A stretch of 64,000 nucleotides of DNA from Halococcus salifodinae DSM 8989 (GTDB taxonomy: Archaea; Halobacteriota; Halobacteria; Halobacteriales; Halococcaceae), in the NCBI RefSeq assembly GCF_000336935.1, contig NZ_AOME01000013.1, forward strand, positions 94,707 to 158,706. Direction: 5' to 3'. Shown here one piece after another: positions 43,276 through 50,988 of the stretch. Positions within the stretch are counted from its first letter, which is position 1. Every line of letters begins with the position of its first letter. The translations under genes and the position numbers were made by a program. The notes under the pieces are model-generated. The model had not been told where the DNA came from. It was given only the letters and a program-made list of their open reading frames with translations, and did no database searches.

Positions 43276-43521
43276 CTAAATCGTTGTTGTAGCGCGTCTA
43301 AGTGCGACTCGTCTGTGAAATCGACACGGATCGGGTCGTGGAAAAGGGATGCCAGTATCCCCGGGCCAGGGCGAGTAGTACGAGTCATACACCACTGCCA
43401 GCACGTACAGAGCGATGATGACCAACAGTACCGAGAGCATCGTTGCCTGAAACTCCACCGCCGGCGTGGCGAGGATCGATCCCTCTCGAATCACGGATCG
43501 AACCGACGTAACGGATCTCAT
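43276..43521 (-). CDS. Possible small single-helix membrane protein
   Basis: An 81-residue reading frame with one clear hydrophobic helix in its middle (ATMLSVLLVIIALYVLAVVYDSYY). The tail is Arg/Pro-rich (FPRPDPCRFHRRVALRRATTT), which is atypical for a haloarchaeal protein. If real, translation could start internally at the ATG before LSVLLVIIA. It lies directly upstream of the DtxR-family gene on the same strand, and its 3' end overlaps that gene's promoter. Low confidence. Confidence 0.3.
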   Translation of the reverse strand: MRSVTSVRSVIREGSILATPAVEFQATMLSVLLVIIALYVLAVVYDSYYSPWPGDTGIPFPRPDPCRFHRRVALRRATTTI

Positions 43522-43700
43522 GTCCGACGTTCGTGTATCGTAGCAAACAACATGATATCTGATGCTGAATTTTTTGTTAGCCTCTGCAAATTCTCCGGAG
43601 ATCGGTGGGTACGACCGCGATGCCGAAGGTGGGCATCACATCCCCGATCACGCATCTCGATCCCTGGAAGATCAGTTCTGGAAGCGGGTCTCGTAAATAC

Positions 43701-43730
43701 AGTACGGGTAAGTGCAGTACGGGTAAGTGC
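43701..43730. repeat. Perfect 15-nt tandem duplication
   Basis: AGTACGGGTAAGTGC occurs twice in direct succession (43701-43715 and 43716-43730) in the gene-poor stretch. Two copies only, with no spacer, so it is a slippage-type duplication and not a CRISPR. Confidence 0.9.
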
Positions 43731-43907
43731 CGTTCAAAGTGGCATGGGTGAGCAACCGATGCCAGTGGCCAAAGTGGACAGGAACTCACCTGGCCTGTGT
43801 GCAGCAACGGAACTCGACCGTCGTGTAGATGCATAGAGGATCATTCCAGCGGTATGCATCCATCGTTCCAATCAGCGCGTTTTTGTTTGCTCCCTCCAAT
43901 CAGGAGT

Positions 43908-43921
43908 TTAGTAGACACTAA
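43908..43921. promoter_or_regulatory. Second TTAG-N6-CTAA inverted repeat
   Basis: TTAGTAGACACTAA is a 5-bp inverted repeat (TTAGT/ACTAA) with a 4-nt centre. It matches the arm pattern and spacing of the site at 42351 and starts with the same TTAGTAG as the DtxR-gene promoter region. No gene clearly follows it, so its function is uncertain. Confidence 0.3.
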
Positions 43922-44050
43922 CTTATGTCTTTTGGCCTACTGCGACGAGGGTCGAGAACGGCGTCACCGGAGAGAACGCTGTCTTCGCAGCGGCGTCGTC
44001 GGAACGGTGAGTGTCCTTGGCCTGGTTTCTCGAAGGATGCTCGCTGTCGA

Positions 44051-44773
44051 TCAGAAGAAGTCGTTGACGCTGATCCCCTGACCGGTGCCGGCGCTCTCTT
44101 CGCCACCGCCGCTCTGATCCGGGTTGATCTCCTCGTACGGTTGGAGGATCACGAACCCGTCGTGACCCGCGAACTCGAGCTGGAAGGTCTCGCCCGAAGA
44201 GCGTCCGAGGAAGCTCTTGAGGGAGAGATCGTGGTTCGCGCTGGGCGAGACGTTGGCGCTCCATGCCACGGTCGCGTTGGGATCGGTCCGGACCGGCGTC
44301 GGCACCACGAGCGGGTTGCCGTGAGTGGTGATCGCGACGTGACCCGGGCCCTTCAGATAGACGTTGAACATTCCGCCCGCGGAGGACCCCGCGATGGAGT
44401 TCAGCATCTTGATGTCCCAGGTCACCGACTCCTCGAACGCGAGGACGTCGTTGCCGTTCACGCTGATCTCGTCGGTGGCGTCGAGCTCCAGGAGCTGAAC
44501 CTCCTTTCCCTGATCGGCGAGATAGAGGTGGCCGGTGCCCGACGCCGCCATCATCACGGCCCCTTCGCCGGTCATCCGCTTTTTGAGCATCCCCTTCAGC
44601 CCGCCGCTCGACTGCCGCTCGAAGGAGATGTCGCCGGTGTAGCCGATCATCGATCCCGCTTTCCCCAGTACGCGTCCATCGAGCGAGACGTCGAGCAGTT
44701 TCGAGTTCTCGAGTTCGAACGACTCGCCGGACTCGATCGGTCGGTGCGCGTCCACGAATGCATCGAGTTCCAT
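44051..44773 (-). CDS. AIM24 family protein
   Basis: A 240-residue protein of the AIM24/TIGR00266 family, a beta-rich fold. Typical segments are FELENSKLLDVSLDGRVLGKAGSMIGYTGDISFERQ, MTGEGAVMMAASGTGHLYLADQGKEVQLLEL, FNVYLKGPGHVAITTHGNPL and the C-terminal GETFQLEFAGHDGFVILQPYEE. The yeast homologue is a mitochondrial inner-membrane organising factor, and the prokaryotic function is not defined. The ATG at 44773 (MELDAFVDAHRPIESG) is chosen because the upstream extension is arginine/histidine-rich and lies in the operator region. It is divergent from the DUF4870 gene. Confidence 0.9.
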   Translation of the reverse strand: MELDAFVDAHRPIESGESFELENSKLLDVSLDGRVLGKAGSMIGYTGDISFERQSSGGLKGMLKKRMTGEGAVMMAASGTGHLYLADQGKEVQLLELDATDEISVNGNDVLAFEESVTWDIKMLNSIAGSSAGGMFNVYLKGPGHVAITTHGNPLVVPTPVRTDPNATVAWSANVSPSANHDLSLKSFLGRSSGETFQLEFAGHDGFVILQPYEEINPDQSGGGEESAGTGQGISVNDFF

Positions 44774-44840
44774 GTGTTGTGTTCCCGAGCCACGGAGGCT
44801 CCCCCGGACGGAGGACGCGTACAGGAATGTACGTATCGAG

Positions 44841-44898
44841 TGAGACGGTCTCACGTGATGAGATCGTCTCATGTCGTGAGACGATCTCGGTCGGTGAG
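44841..44898. promoter_or_regulatory. Three-and-a-half-copy operator array with exact 18-bp period
   Basis: TGAGACGGTCTCA (44841), TGAGATCGTCTCA (44859) and TGAGACGATCTCG (44877) are 13-nt near-palindromes starting every 18 bp, and a fourth TGAG starts at 44895. The array fills the space between the divergent AIM24 and DUF4870 promoters; the TATA-like GTATAAC follows directly at 44898. The geometry suggests cooperative binding of a dimeric regulator. Confidence 0.8.
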
Positions 44899-44992
44899 TA
44901 TAACCCCACGACACGCTTTAACATACCCGTTGGCGGCGATCCCGCCGGCGTTGGTACGGCGGACGAACACCCATCACACAGCGGAGCAACCA

Positions 44993-45430
44993 ATGGCAAG
45001 CAGCACACAAGACATCGACGTAGAGAACGAGCCCACAGCGGCCGTGGAGAACGACACGGGACTCGACAGCAACACCGCAGGCGCGCTGTCGTACCTGTTC
45101 GGAATGGTCTCGGGACTGATCTTCTATCTGATCGAAAGAGAGGACCCGTTCGTGCGGTGGCACGCCGCCCAGAGCATCGCGTTCACCGGCGTTCTTCTCG
45201 TGGCGTACACCGCGCTGACGTTCCTCGGGACGGTGGTGTCGGTGGCGACGTTCAGCGGGTCCACTGGCGGGTTCCTCGTCGGGAGCCTGTTCTCGTTGGT
45301 CCTCGGTCTGGTCTGGCTCGTGGCCGCGGTCGGGGGGTTCGTCGCGTGGGCGTACCTCATGGTCAAAGCCTACCAGGGCGAATCCCCCCGGCTGCCCATC
45401 GCTGCGGGGATCGCCGATCGGCTGGCGTGA
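44993..45430 (+). CDS. DUF4870 family membrane protein
   Basis: A 145-residue protein. After an acidic N-terminus (about 25 residues) it has three to four membrane helices. AGALSYLFGMVSGLIFYLIEREDPFVRWHAAQSIAFTG is the hallmark of the DUF4870/Tic20-like family (the FVRWHAAQSI motif). Its molecular role is unknown. The gene shares an intergenic operator array with the divergent AIM24 gene, so the two are probably controlled together. Confidence 0.9.
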   Translation: MASSTQDIDVENEPTAAVENDTGLDSNTAGALSYLFGMVSGLIFYLIEREDPFVRWHAAQSIAFTGVLLVAYTALTFLGTVVSVATFSGSTGGFLVGSLFSLVLGLVWLVAAVGGFVAWAYLMVKAYQGESPRLPIAAGIADRLA

Positions 45431-45521
45431 ACCACGATCGAACCCACGATCTACTTTTCGACCAGGCTGTTCGTGTGAACATCACCCAAATCCGAGGGGA
45501 AAGCGTTTTGTCGGCGGAGTA

Positions 45522-45542
45522 GTTACTCAGAAATTGAGTAAC
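45522..45542. promoter_or_regulatory. Perfect 8-bp inverted repeat just before the sulfoquinovose synthase-like gene
   Basis: Arms GTTACTCA (45522-45529) and TGAGTAAC (45535-45542) flank a 5-nt spacer, and the repeat ends two bases before the ATG at 45545. It could be an operator over the transcription start or a leader hairpin that affects translation of the nucleotide-sugar operon. Confidence 0.6.
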
Positions 45543-45544
45543 CA

Positions 45545-46720
45545 ATGTCGATCATCGTCACCGGAGCGGACGGCTACGTTGGCTGGCCAACGGCCCTCAG
45601 GATCGCGAAGCGGACCGGCGAGCGCGTACTCGGCGTGGACAACGGTGCGCGCCGCGAGTGGGTCGCGTCAGTTGGCGCGAAAAGCGCCACGCCGGTCACC
45701 TCGATCGAGGAGCGTGTCGCGGCCGCCGAGGAGCAGGGTCTCACGAACCTCTCGTTCGTCGAGGGCGATCTCACGGATCGAGCGTTCGTCGACCAGTTGC
45801 TCGCGGTCCACGAGCCCGACGCGGTGATCCACACCGCGGCCCAGCCCTCCGCGCCGTACTCACAGATCAACGGCGAGCACGCGAACGAGACCCAGCACAA
45901 CAACATGCAGGCCACCCGGAACCTCGTGTGGGGGCTCCACGAAGCGGGGCTCGACGACACCCACTTCGTCGAGACCACCACCACGGGGGTGTACGGTGCG
46001 CCCGAGTTCCCGATCCCGGAAGGCGGGGCGACGATGGAGAACGACGGCGACCGCGACGAGGTTCCGTTCCCCGCGATGGCGGGTTCGTGGTACCACCTCA
46101 CCAAGAGCCACGACGCGGCGAACCTCCGGCTCGCCCACTCTCAGTTCGACATTCCTGTGAGCGACGTCCGGACCGCGATCGTCTACGGCTCCGGCACCGA
46201 CGAGACCCGCGCGGACGACCGGCTCGCCACCCGCCTCGACTTCGATTACTACTTCGGGGTGGTCGCCCACCGCTTCGTGGCTCAGGCGGTCGCGGGCTAC
46301 CCACTGACGGTCTATGGGAAAGGCGAGCAGCGAAAGCCGTTCGTGAGCCTGGAGGACACGGTGGAGGGTCTCGCGCGGCTGGCGCTGTGTGATCCCGACG
46401 ACCGGCCCGAGGACCACACGGTCTACAACCAGACGACGCGCGCGATCAGTATCGTCGAGATCGCCGAAACCATCGCCGACGTCGGCGCGGAGTACGATCT
46501 CGACGTCACAGTCGAGCACGTCGAGAACCCGCGCGAGGAGGACGAGACCCACGAGATGGAGATCCAGCGGGAGAAGTACGACGAACTGATCGACGGCCAG
46601 TCGGTGGACTTCGAGACCGGAATGGACGAGGTTCTCGGGGCGATGACCGAGCAGGCGGAGGTCATCACGTCCCACGAGGATCGGTTCCTACCGGACGTGC
46701 TCGAAGACCGGGAGGACTGA
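45545..46720 (+). CDS. UDP-sulfoquinovose synthase-like NAD-dependent epimerase (SQD1/Agl3 type)
   Basis: A 391-residue extended SDR. The N-terminal GADGYVGWPTALRIAKRTGERVLGVDNGARR (GxxGxxG with W) matches SQD1/Agl3. Further shared segments are AVIHTAAQPSAPYSQING, ETQHNNMQATRNLVW, TTTTGVYGAPEF, catalytic YHLTKSHDAANLRLA (YxxxK), IVYGSGTDETR, RLDFDYYFGVVAHRFVAQAVAGYPLTVYGKGEQRKPFVSLEDTVE and VENPREEDETHEM. SQD1 makes UDP-sulfoquinovose from UDP-glucose and sulfite, and Agl3 does so for N-glycans in Sulfolobus. The stop overlaps the start of the next gene (TGATG), so they form one operon. Confidence 0.85.
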   Translation: MSIIVTGADGYVGWPTALRIAKRTGERVLGVDNGARREWVASVGAKSATPVTSIEERVAAAEEQGLTNLSFVEGDLTDRAFVDQLLAVHEPDAVIHTAAQPSAPYSQINGEHANETQHNNMQATRNLVWGLHEAGLDDTHFVETTTTGVYGAPEFPIPEGGATMENDGDRDEVPFPAMAGSWYHLTKSHDAANLRLAHSQFDIPVSDVRTAIVYGSGTDETRADDRLATRLDFDYYFGVVAHRFVAQAVAGYPLTVYGKGEQRKPFVSLEDTVEGLARLALCDPDDRPEDHTVYNQTTRAISIVEIAETIADVGAEYDLDVTVEHVENPREEDETHEMEIQREKYDELIDGQSVDFETGMDEVLGAMTEQAEVITSHEDRFLPDVLEDRED

Positions 46721-47643
46721 TGGATCTCCTCGTCACCGGCGGGTGCGGATACATCGGGAGCGCGCTCGTCCCGCTGCTGTGCGAGGACGACCGGATCGAT
46801 CGGGTCGTCGTGCTCGACGATCTCTCGGCGGGCTCGCCACGCAACCTGATGGGCTGTGTCGAGGCTGTCGACTTCCGACAGGGCGATGTCCGTGAGTACG
46901 GCGACGTCGAGAGCGCAGTCAGAAACGTCGACGGGATCGTCCATCTCGCGGCGATCACCGGCGCAGACAGCACCCACGACCGCCGCGAGGAGACCTACGC
47001 GACCAACCTCGAAGGCACGCGAAACGTACTCACCGCGGCCGGGAAGATCGGCGTCGACCGGGTCGTCGTGGCCTCCTCGTGTAACATCTACGGCCGGGCG
47101 ACGAGCACCGACATCGACGAGACGGTCGACCCCGATCCGATCAACCCCTACGCCGAGACCAAGTACGAGTCCGAGAAGCTCCTCGCCGAGTACACGGCCG
47201 AGTACGACATGGACGGGACGGCGATCCGGCTGAGTACGGTGTACGGCGACGCGCCGGGCATCCGGTTCAACCTCGTGGTGAACCACTTCGTCTTCCGCGC
47301 GCTCACCGGCCGGCCTCTCACCGTGTACGGCGACGGCTCGAACTGGCGGCCGTTCATCCACGTCGACGACGCCGCACGGGCCTACCGCGATGCCGTACTC
47401 CGCCCGGACGCGTGGTCGAAACCCGTCTACAACGTAGGGAAGAACGACGAGAACTACAGAGTGGAAGACGTCGCTACACTCATTAGCGAGGAAATCGATA
47501 CGGTGGACGTGACGTACCTCGAAGACGAACATCCCGGCCCCTCCTATCACGTGAACTTCGATCGGCTCGACGAGACCGGGTTCGCCCCCGAGCACACGCT
47601 CCGCGAGGGTGTTCGCGATCTCGCCGAGAGGTTCGCAGGATGA
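46720..47643 (+). CDS. NAD-dependent epimerase/dehydratase (extended SDR)
   Basis: A 307-residue nucleotide-sugar epimerase. Cofactor motif TGGCGYIGSALVPLL at the N-terminus, VHLAAITGADSTHDRREETYATNLEGTRNVL, catalytic YAETKYESEKLLAEY (YxxxK) after ASSCNIYG, and substrate-binding PLTVYGDGSNWRPFIHVDDAARAY. The family acts on UDP- or dTDP-sugars in the cytosol; the product cannot be predicted. It overlaps both the upstream sulfoquinovose synthase-like gene and the downstream epimerase gene by a few bases, so the three are translated from one message. Confidence 0.9.
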   Translation: MDLLVTGGCGYIGSALVPLLCEDDRIDRVVVLDDLSAGSPRNLMGCVEAVDFRQGDVREYGDVESAVRNVDGIVHLAAITGADSTHDRREETYATNLEGTRNVLTAAGKIGVDRVVVASSCNIYGRATSTDIDETVDPDPINPYAETKYESEKLLAEYTAEYDMDGTAIRLSTVYGDAPGIRFNLVVNHFVFRALTGRPLTVYGDGSNWRPFIHVDDAARAYRDAVLRPDAWSKPVYNVGKNDENYRVEDVATLISEEIDTVDVTYLEDEHPGPSYHVNFDRLDETGFAPEHTLREGVRDLAERFAG

Positions 47644-48647
47644 GCGAGAGTCGCGACGCCGAAGCCGGCAGCGAGAGCGAGGACGGAACCACGACCGTCG
47701 CCGTCACCGGCGCTGCGGGGTACATCGGAAGCTGTGTCGTCAAGCAGCTTCAGGCCGCACACTCGGAGTGGGAGATCACGGCGTTCGACAACTTCTATCT
47801 CGGCGACGTTCGCCAGGTCGGCGACGTCGCGGTCGAACACCTCGACGTCCGCGACCGCGACCGGCTCGAAGACGCACTCGCCGGTGCGGACATCGTGATG
47901 CATCTCGCCGCACTCAGCGGCGTCGACGACTGTGCGGACCATCCGGATCTCGCCTACGAGGTCAACGTGCAGGGGACCGAGAACGTGGCGTGGTTCTGCC
48001 GAAAACACGAGACGGGACTGATCTTCCCGTTCAGCATGGGCGTCATCGGCGATCCCCAGAAGTTCCCGATCACGGTCGACCATCCCCGGGACCCGCTCAA
48101 CTGGTACGGCCGCACCAAGCTCCTGAACGAGCGCGCGATCGAGACCTTTTCGGAGGGAGCGTTCCCGGCCCACCAGTTCATGATCGCCAACCTCTACGGC
48201 GATCACACGATCGACGGCGAGCGGGTCTCGAAGGGCACGGTGACGAACTTCTTCCTCGATCGCGCGCTCGCGGGCGAGACGCTCACCGTGTACGAGCCGG
48301 GCACCCAATCGCGCAACTACGTCCACGTCGAGGACGTCGCGCGGGCCTACGTCGACAGCGCCGAGAAAATGATCGGCCAGCTCGACCGCGGCGACACCGG
48401 CGTCGAGAAGTACGAACTCGCGAGCGACGAGGACCCCAGCGTCGAGGAGCTCGCCGAGCTAGTCGCCGACGTTGCGGCCGACGAGCGCGACATCGACGCC
48501 GATGTCGAAATTATTCCGAATCCGCGGTCGGGCGAGACACTCGTGGACTCGTTCCCGGTCGACACGTCACGCACGGAAGCGGCTCTGGGATGGTCGGCCG
48601 AACACACCGTCGAAGAAACGATCCGCGACCGGCTCCGCACCGCGTAG
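47640..48647 (+). CDS. NAD-dependent epimerase/dehydratase (extended SDR)
   Basis: A 335-residue epimerase: a short acidic leader, then VAVTGAAGYIGSCVVKQLQ, MHLAALSGVDDCADHPDLAYEVNVQGTENVAWF, catalytic WYGRTKLLNERAIE (YxxxK), and LTVYEPGTQSRNYVHVEDVARAY. Third gene of the nucleotide-sugar operon, starting with an ATG that overlaps the previous stop (ATGA). It ends 9 nt from the convergent aglF gene. Together with its neighbours it suggests synthesis of a modified hexose or hexuronic acid for surface glycans. Its exact substrate is not deducible. Confidence 0.9.
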   Translation: MSESRDAEAGSESEDGTTTVAVTGAAGYIGSCVVKQLQAAHSEWEITAFDNFYLGDVRQVGDVAVEHLDVRDRDRLEDALAGADIVMHLAALSGVDDCADHPDLAYEVNVQGTENVAWFCRKHETGLIFPFSMGVIGDPQKFPITVDHPRDPLNWYGRTKLLNERAIETFSEGAFPAHQFMIANLYGDHTIDGERVSKGTVTNFFLDRALAGETLTVYEPGTQSRNYVHVEDVARAYVDSAEKMIGQLDRGDTGVEKYELASDEDPSVEELAELVADVAADERDIDADVEIIPNPRSGETLVDSFPVDTSRTEAALGWSAEHTVEETIRDRLRTA

Positions 48648-48656
48648 TTCGATTCG

Positions 48657-49463
48657 TTACTCGTTTCCGGTCGCGTCCGCCGTCTCGGTTTCCGAACCGG
48701 AATCAGCGTCCGCATCCGCATTCGCGTCCGTCTCAGTACCGGCCTCGCCACGTTTTTTCTGAAGGCGTCGTTCGGCTTCGTCCCTGTCTTCGGGATAGCC
48801 CACATCGATCCGCCAGCCGTCCATCCGGACCGCGTCGATGGTCCGTCCGGAGCGGAGCAGGAGGTCGACCGCCTCGGAGATCTCGTACTCGCCGCGCGCG
48901 GAGGGCTGGACGAGATGGCAGGCGTGGAAGATCGCTGGCGTGAACGTATAAAAGCCGGTGAGAACGAGGTTCGTCGGCGGGTTCTCGGGCTTTTCGACGA
49001 CGTCGGTGACTTCGCCGTAGTCGTTGGTGTCACAGACGCCATATCTGTCTGCCTCCTCCATCGGGACCTCCTCGACGAGGAAGGCCGCGTCGGCGCGGTC
49101 CTCGCGCTGGCGGTCCACGACGTCCGTGAGGTTCGCGTCGAAGATGTTGTCGCCGAGGATGAGCATGAAGTCGTCGTCGATATGCTCCTCGACGGTGAGG
49201 AGGGCGTGGGCGAGCCCCGCCTGCTCGCGCTGGTGGGCGTACGTGATCGGAACGCCCTCGAACTCGTCGCCGTAGTGGCTGATGATGACCTCTTTTTGGT
49301 AGCCAACCACCACGAGGAGCTCGCTCGCGCCCAGCTCGACGAGCTGTTCGAAACAGTGCGTGAGGATGGGTTGCCCATCGATTTCGACCATCCCCTTCGG
49401 CTTGTCCTCGGTGAGCGGCCGGAGACGGGTGCCCTCGCCGGCAGCCAGTACGACAGCTTTCAT
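48657..49463 (-). CDS. aglF: Glucose-1-phosphate uridylyltransferase AglF-like sugar nucleotidyltransferase
   Basis: A 268-residue nucleotidyltransferase. N-terminal [35 protein letters not shown] is the nucleotide-binding signature, and [15 protein letters not shown] [14 protein letters not shown] binds the metal. The segments [59 protein letters not shown] and [20 protein letters not shown] are very close to what I know of Haloferax AglF, which makes UDP-glucose for N-glycosylation. A C-terminal extension of about 30 residues rich in Asp/Ala/Glu/Thr is coded by short near-repeats and is not part of the fold. It is divergent from aglM (127 bp between the starts). Confidence 0.88.
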   Translation of the reverse strand: MKAVVLAAGEGTRLRPLTEDKPKGMVEIDGQPILTHCFEQLVELGASELLVVVGYQKEVIISHYGDEFEGVPITYAHQREQAGLAHALLTVEEHIDDDFMLILGDNIFDANLTDVVDRQREDRADAAFLVEEVPMEEADRYGVCDTNDYGEVTDVVEKPENPPTNLVLTGFYTFTPAIFHACHLVQPSARGEYEISEAVDLLLRSGRTIDAVRMDGWRIDVGYPEDRDEAERRLQKKRGEAGTETDANADADADSGSETETADATGNE

Positions 49464-49590
49464 GTCCTCCCGTCCAGCGCCGGGTCGCAAAAATCTGTCC
49501 ATCGGTTCGGTCGCGGCTCTGGAACGGGTTGTACTGGCTGGATCGGCATCCATCCGAACGCTCAAGGCGAGAGGTGGTGAACGAGCCGGC

Positions 49591-50943
49591 ATGAACATCA
49601 GCGTCGTCGGTAGCGGCTACGTCGGCACGAGCGTCGCAGCCTGTCTCGCCGATCTCGGCCACAGCGTGGTTGCAATCGACATCGACGAAGGCATCGTCGA
49701 TGCCCTGAACGCCGGCGAAACCCCGATCCACGAGCCGGGCCTCGACGAGCGCGTCGCGACTCACTCGGGTGACCGGCTCCACGCGACCACGGATCACGCC
49801 GCTCTCCGCGAGACCGACGTCACGTTCGTCGCGCTCCAGACACCCACCCGCGAGGACGGTAGCATCGATCTCTCGGTGGTCGAGGCCGGCATGCGCGACA
49901 TCGGCGAGGAACTCGCCGCGACCGAGGGCTACCATCTCGTCGTGGTCAAGAGCACCGTGATCCCCGGGATGGTCGAGGAGCGTCTCGTCCCGATCCTCGA
50001 AGAGACCTCGGGCAAGCGTGCGGGCGAGGAGTTCGGCGTCGCGGTCAATCCGGAGTTTCAGAGCCAGGGGTCGGCGGTCACGGACTTCCTCGAACCCGAC
50101 AAGCTCGTGTTCGGCACTGAGGACGGGGACCGCGCGGAGCAACGCTCCGCGAATGGATCGAGCGGGCGAAGCCCGCGAGATCGCGCACTCGAACGACTTC
50201 ACGGGGTGTACGAGCCGCTGGTCGCCGCAAACGATGATGACGTGCCGATCGTCGAGACCGGGCGGCGCGAGGCCGCGATGGTGAAGTACGCGAACAACGT
50301 GTTCCTCGCGGGGAAGATCAGCCTCATCAACGAGCTCGGCAACGTCTGCAAGGAGTTCGGTGTCGACTCGTACGAGGTCGCCGACGCGATCGGGCTCGAC
50401 GACCGGATCGGCGAACGGTTCCTCCGCTCGGGTGTGGGCTGGGGCGGGTCGTGCTTCCCGAAGGACACCGACGCGCTCCGGGCCGCCGCGCGCTCGGTGG
50501 GATACGAGCCGACGCTGCTCGACGCGATCGTCGACGTCAACGACCGCCAGCCCGAGCGGATGCTCGAACTGCTCGAACGCCACGTCGCACCTGAAGGACA
50601 GCGGATCGCGGTGCTCGGATTGGCGTTCAAGCCAGGCACCGACGACATCCGCGGGTCGCGCGCGACGCCGATCATCGCGGGGCTGCTCGAACGCGGCGCG
50701 GACGTGGCGGCCTACGATCCGGTCGCTGCCGACGCGATGGCCGAAAAGTTCCCCGAGGTCGAGTACGCCGACTCGGCGGCCGACGCGCTCCGGAACGCTG
50801 CGGGCGCGCTCGTGGTCACCGACTGGGACGAGTTCGCAGCGCTCGACGGCGCGTTCGACGAGATGAGTAGTCAAGTAGTGGTCGACGGCCGGCGGATCGT
50901 CGAGCCGCGCGAGGGACTCACCTACGAGGGGCTGACCTGGTGA
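49591..50943 (+). CDS. aglM: UDP-glucose 6-dehydrogenase (AglM)
   Basis: A 450-residue NAD-dependent dehydrogenase that oxidises UDP-glucose to UDP-glucuronate. N-terminal Rossmann [65 protein letters not shown], the active-site cysteine in [16 protein letters not shown], and C-terminal [22 protein letters not shown]. Between [12 protein letters not shown] and [12 protein letters not shown] there is an extra block of 17 residues coded by two hairpins (50128-50186), absent from the family pattern. The function is probably retained, since it sits in a variable loop between the two domains. GAGGTGGTGA precedes the ATG at 49591. Confidence 0.93.
   Translation: MNISVVGSGYVGTSVAACLADLGHSVVAIDIDEGIVDALNAGETPIHEPGLDERVATHSGDRLHATTDHAALRETDVTFVALQTPTREDGSIDLSVVEAGMRDIGEELAATEGYHLVVVKSTVIPGMVEERLVPILEETSGKRAGEEFGVAVNPEFQSQGSAVTDFLEPDKLVFGTEDGDRAEQRSANGSSGRSPRDRALERLHGVYEPLVAANDDDVPIVETGRREAAMVKYANNVFLAGKISLINELGNVCKEFGVDSYEVADAIGLDDRIGERFLRSGVGWGGSCFPKDTDALRAAARSVGYEPTLLDAIVDVNDRQPERMLELLERHVAPEGQRIAVLGLAFKPGTDDIRGSRATPIIAGLLERGADVAAYDPVAADAMAEKFPEVEYADSAADALRNAAGALVVTDWDEFAALDGAFDEMSSQVVVDGRRIVEPREGLTYEGLTW
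50128..50186 (+). repeat. 51-nt in-frame palindromic insertion in aglM
   Basis: Imperfect 8-nt direct repeats GACCGCGC (50128-50135) and GATCGCGC (50179-50186), 51 nt apart, enclose two hairpins: an 8-bp stem with a 3-nt loop at 50133-50151 (GCGGAGC-AAC-GCTCCGC core) and a 6-bp stem GCGGGC-GAA-GCCCGC at 50162-50176. Removing one repeat unit would restore the reading [17 protein letters not shown]. Confidence 0.85.
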
Positions 50944-50988
50944 GTCGGTGATCGACGGCGCTATTCGTTTCCGGTCGCCAGGCAGACT

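Larger units (their letters stand above)
43253..44050. other. Nearly 800-base region with no secure gene
   Basis: No reading frame here has convincing coding character. An 81-residue minus-strand frame at 43276-43521 contains one hydrophobic helix (MLSVLLVIIALYVLAVVYD) and might be a small membrane protein, but its tail is unlike a real protein. A perfect 15-nt tandem duplication lies at 43701-43730, a T6 run at 43570-43575, and a TTAG-N6-CTAA repeat at 43908-43921. The region may be decayed coding DNA. Confidence 0.5.

Noticed and set aside
43701..43730. Possible CRISPR-like repeat
   Set aside because: Only two adjacent 15-nt copies without spacers or cas genes. It is a simple tandem duplication.
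43577..43834. An 85-codon minus-strand frame
   Set aside because: His/Pro/Leu-rich translation, includes the 15-nt tandem duplication, no family features, and an atypical composition for a haloarchaeal protein.
44841..44898. Possible start of a CRISPR array
   Set aside because: The units are palindromic 13-mers with 5-nt spacers and sit between divergent promoters, which fits operators and not repeats with 30-40 nt spacers.
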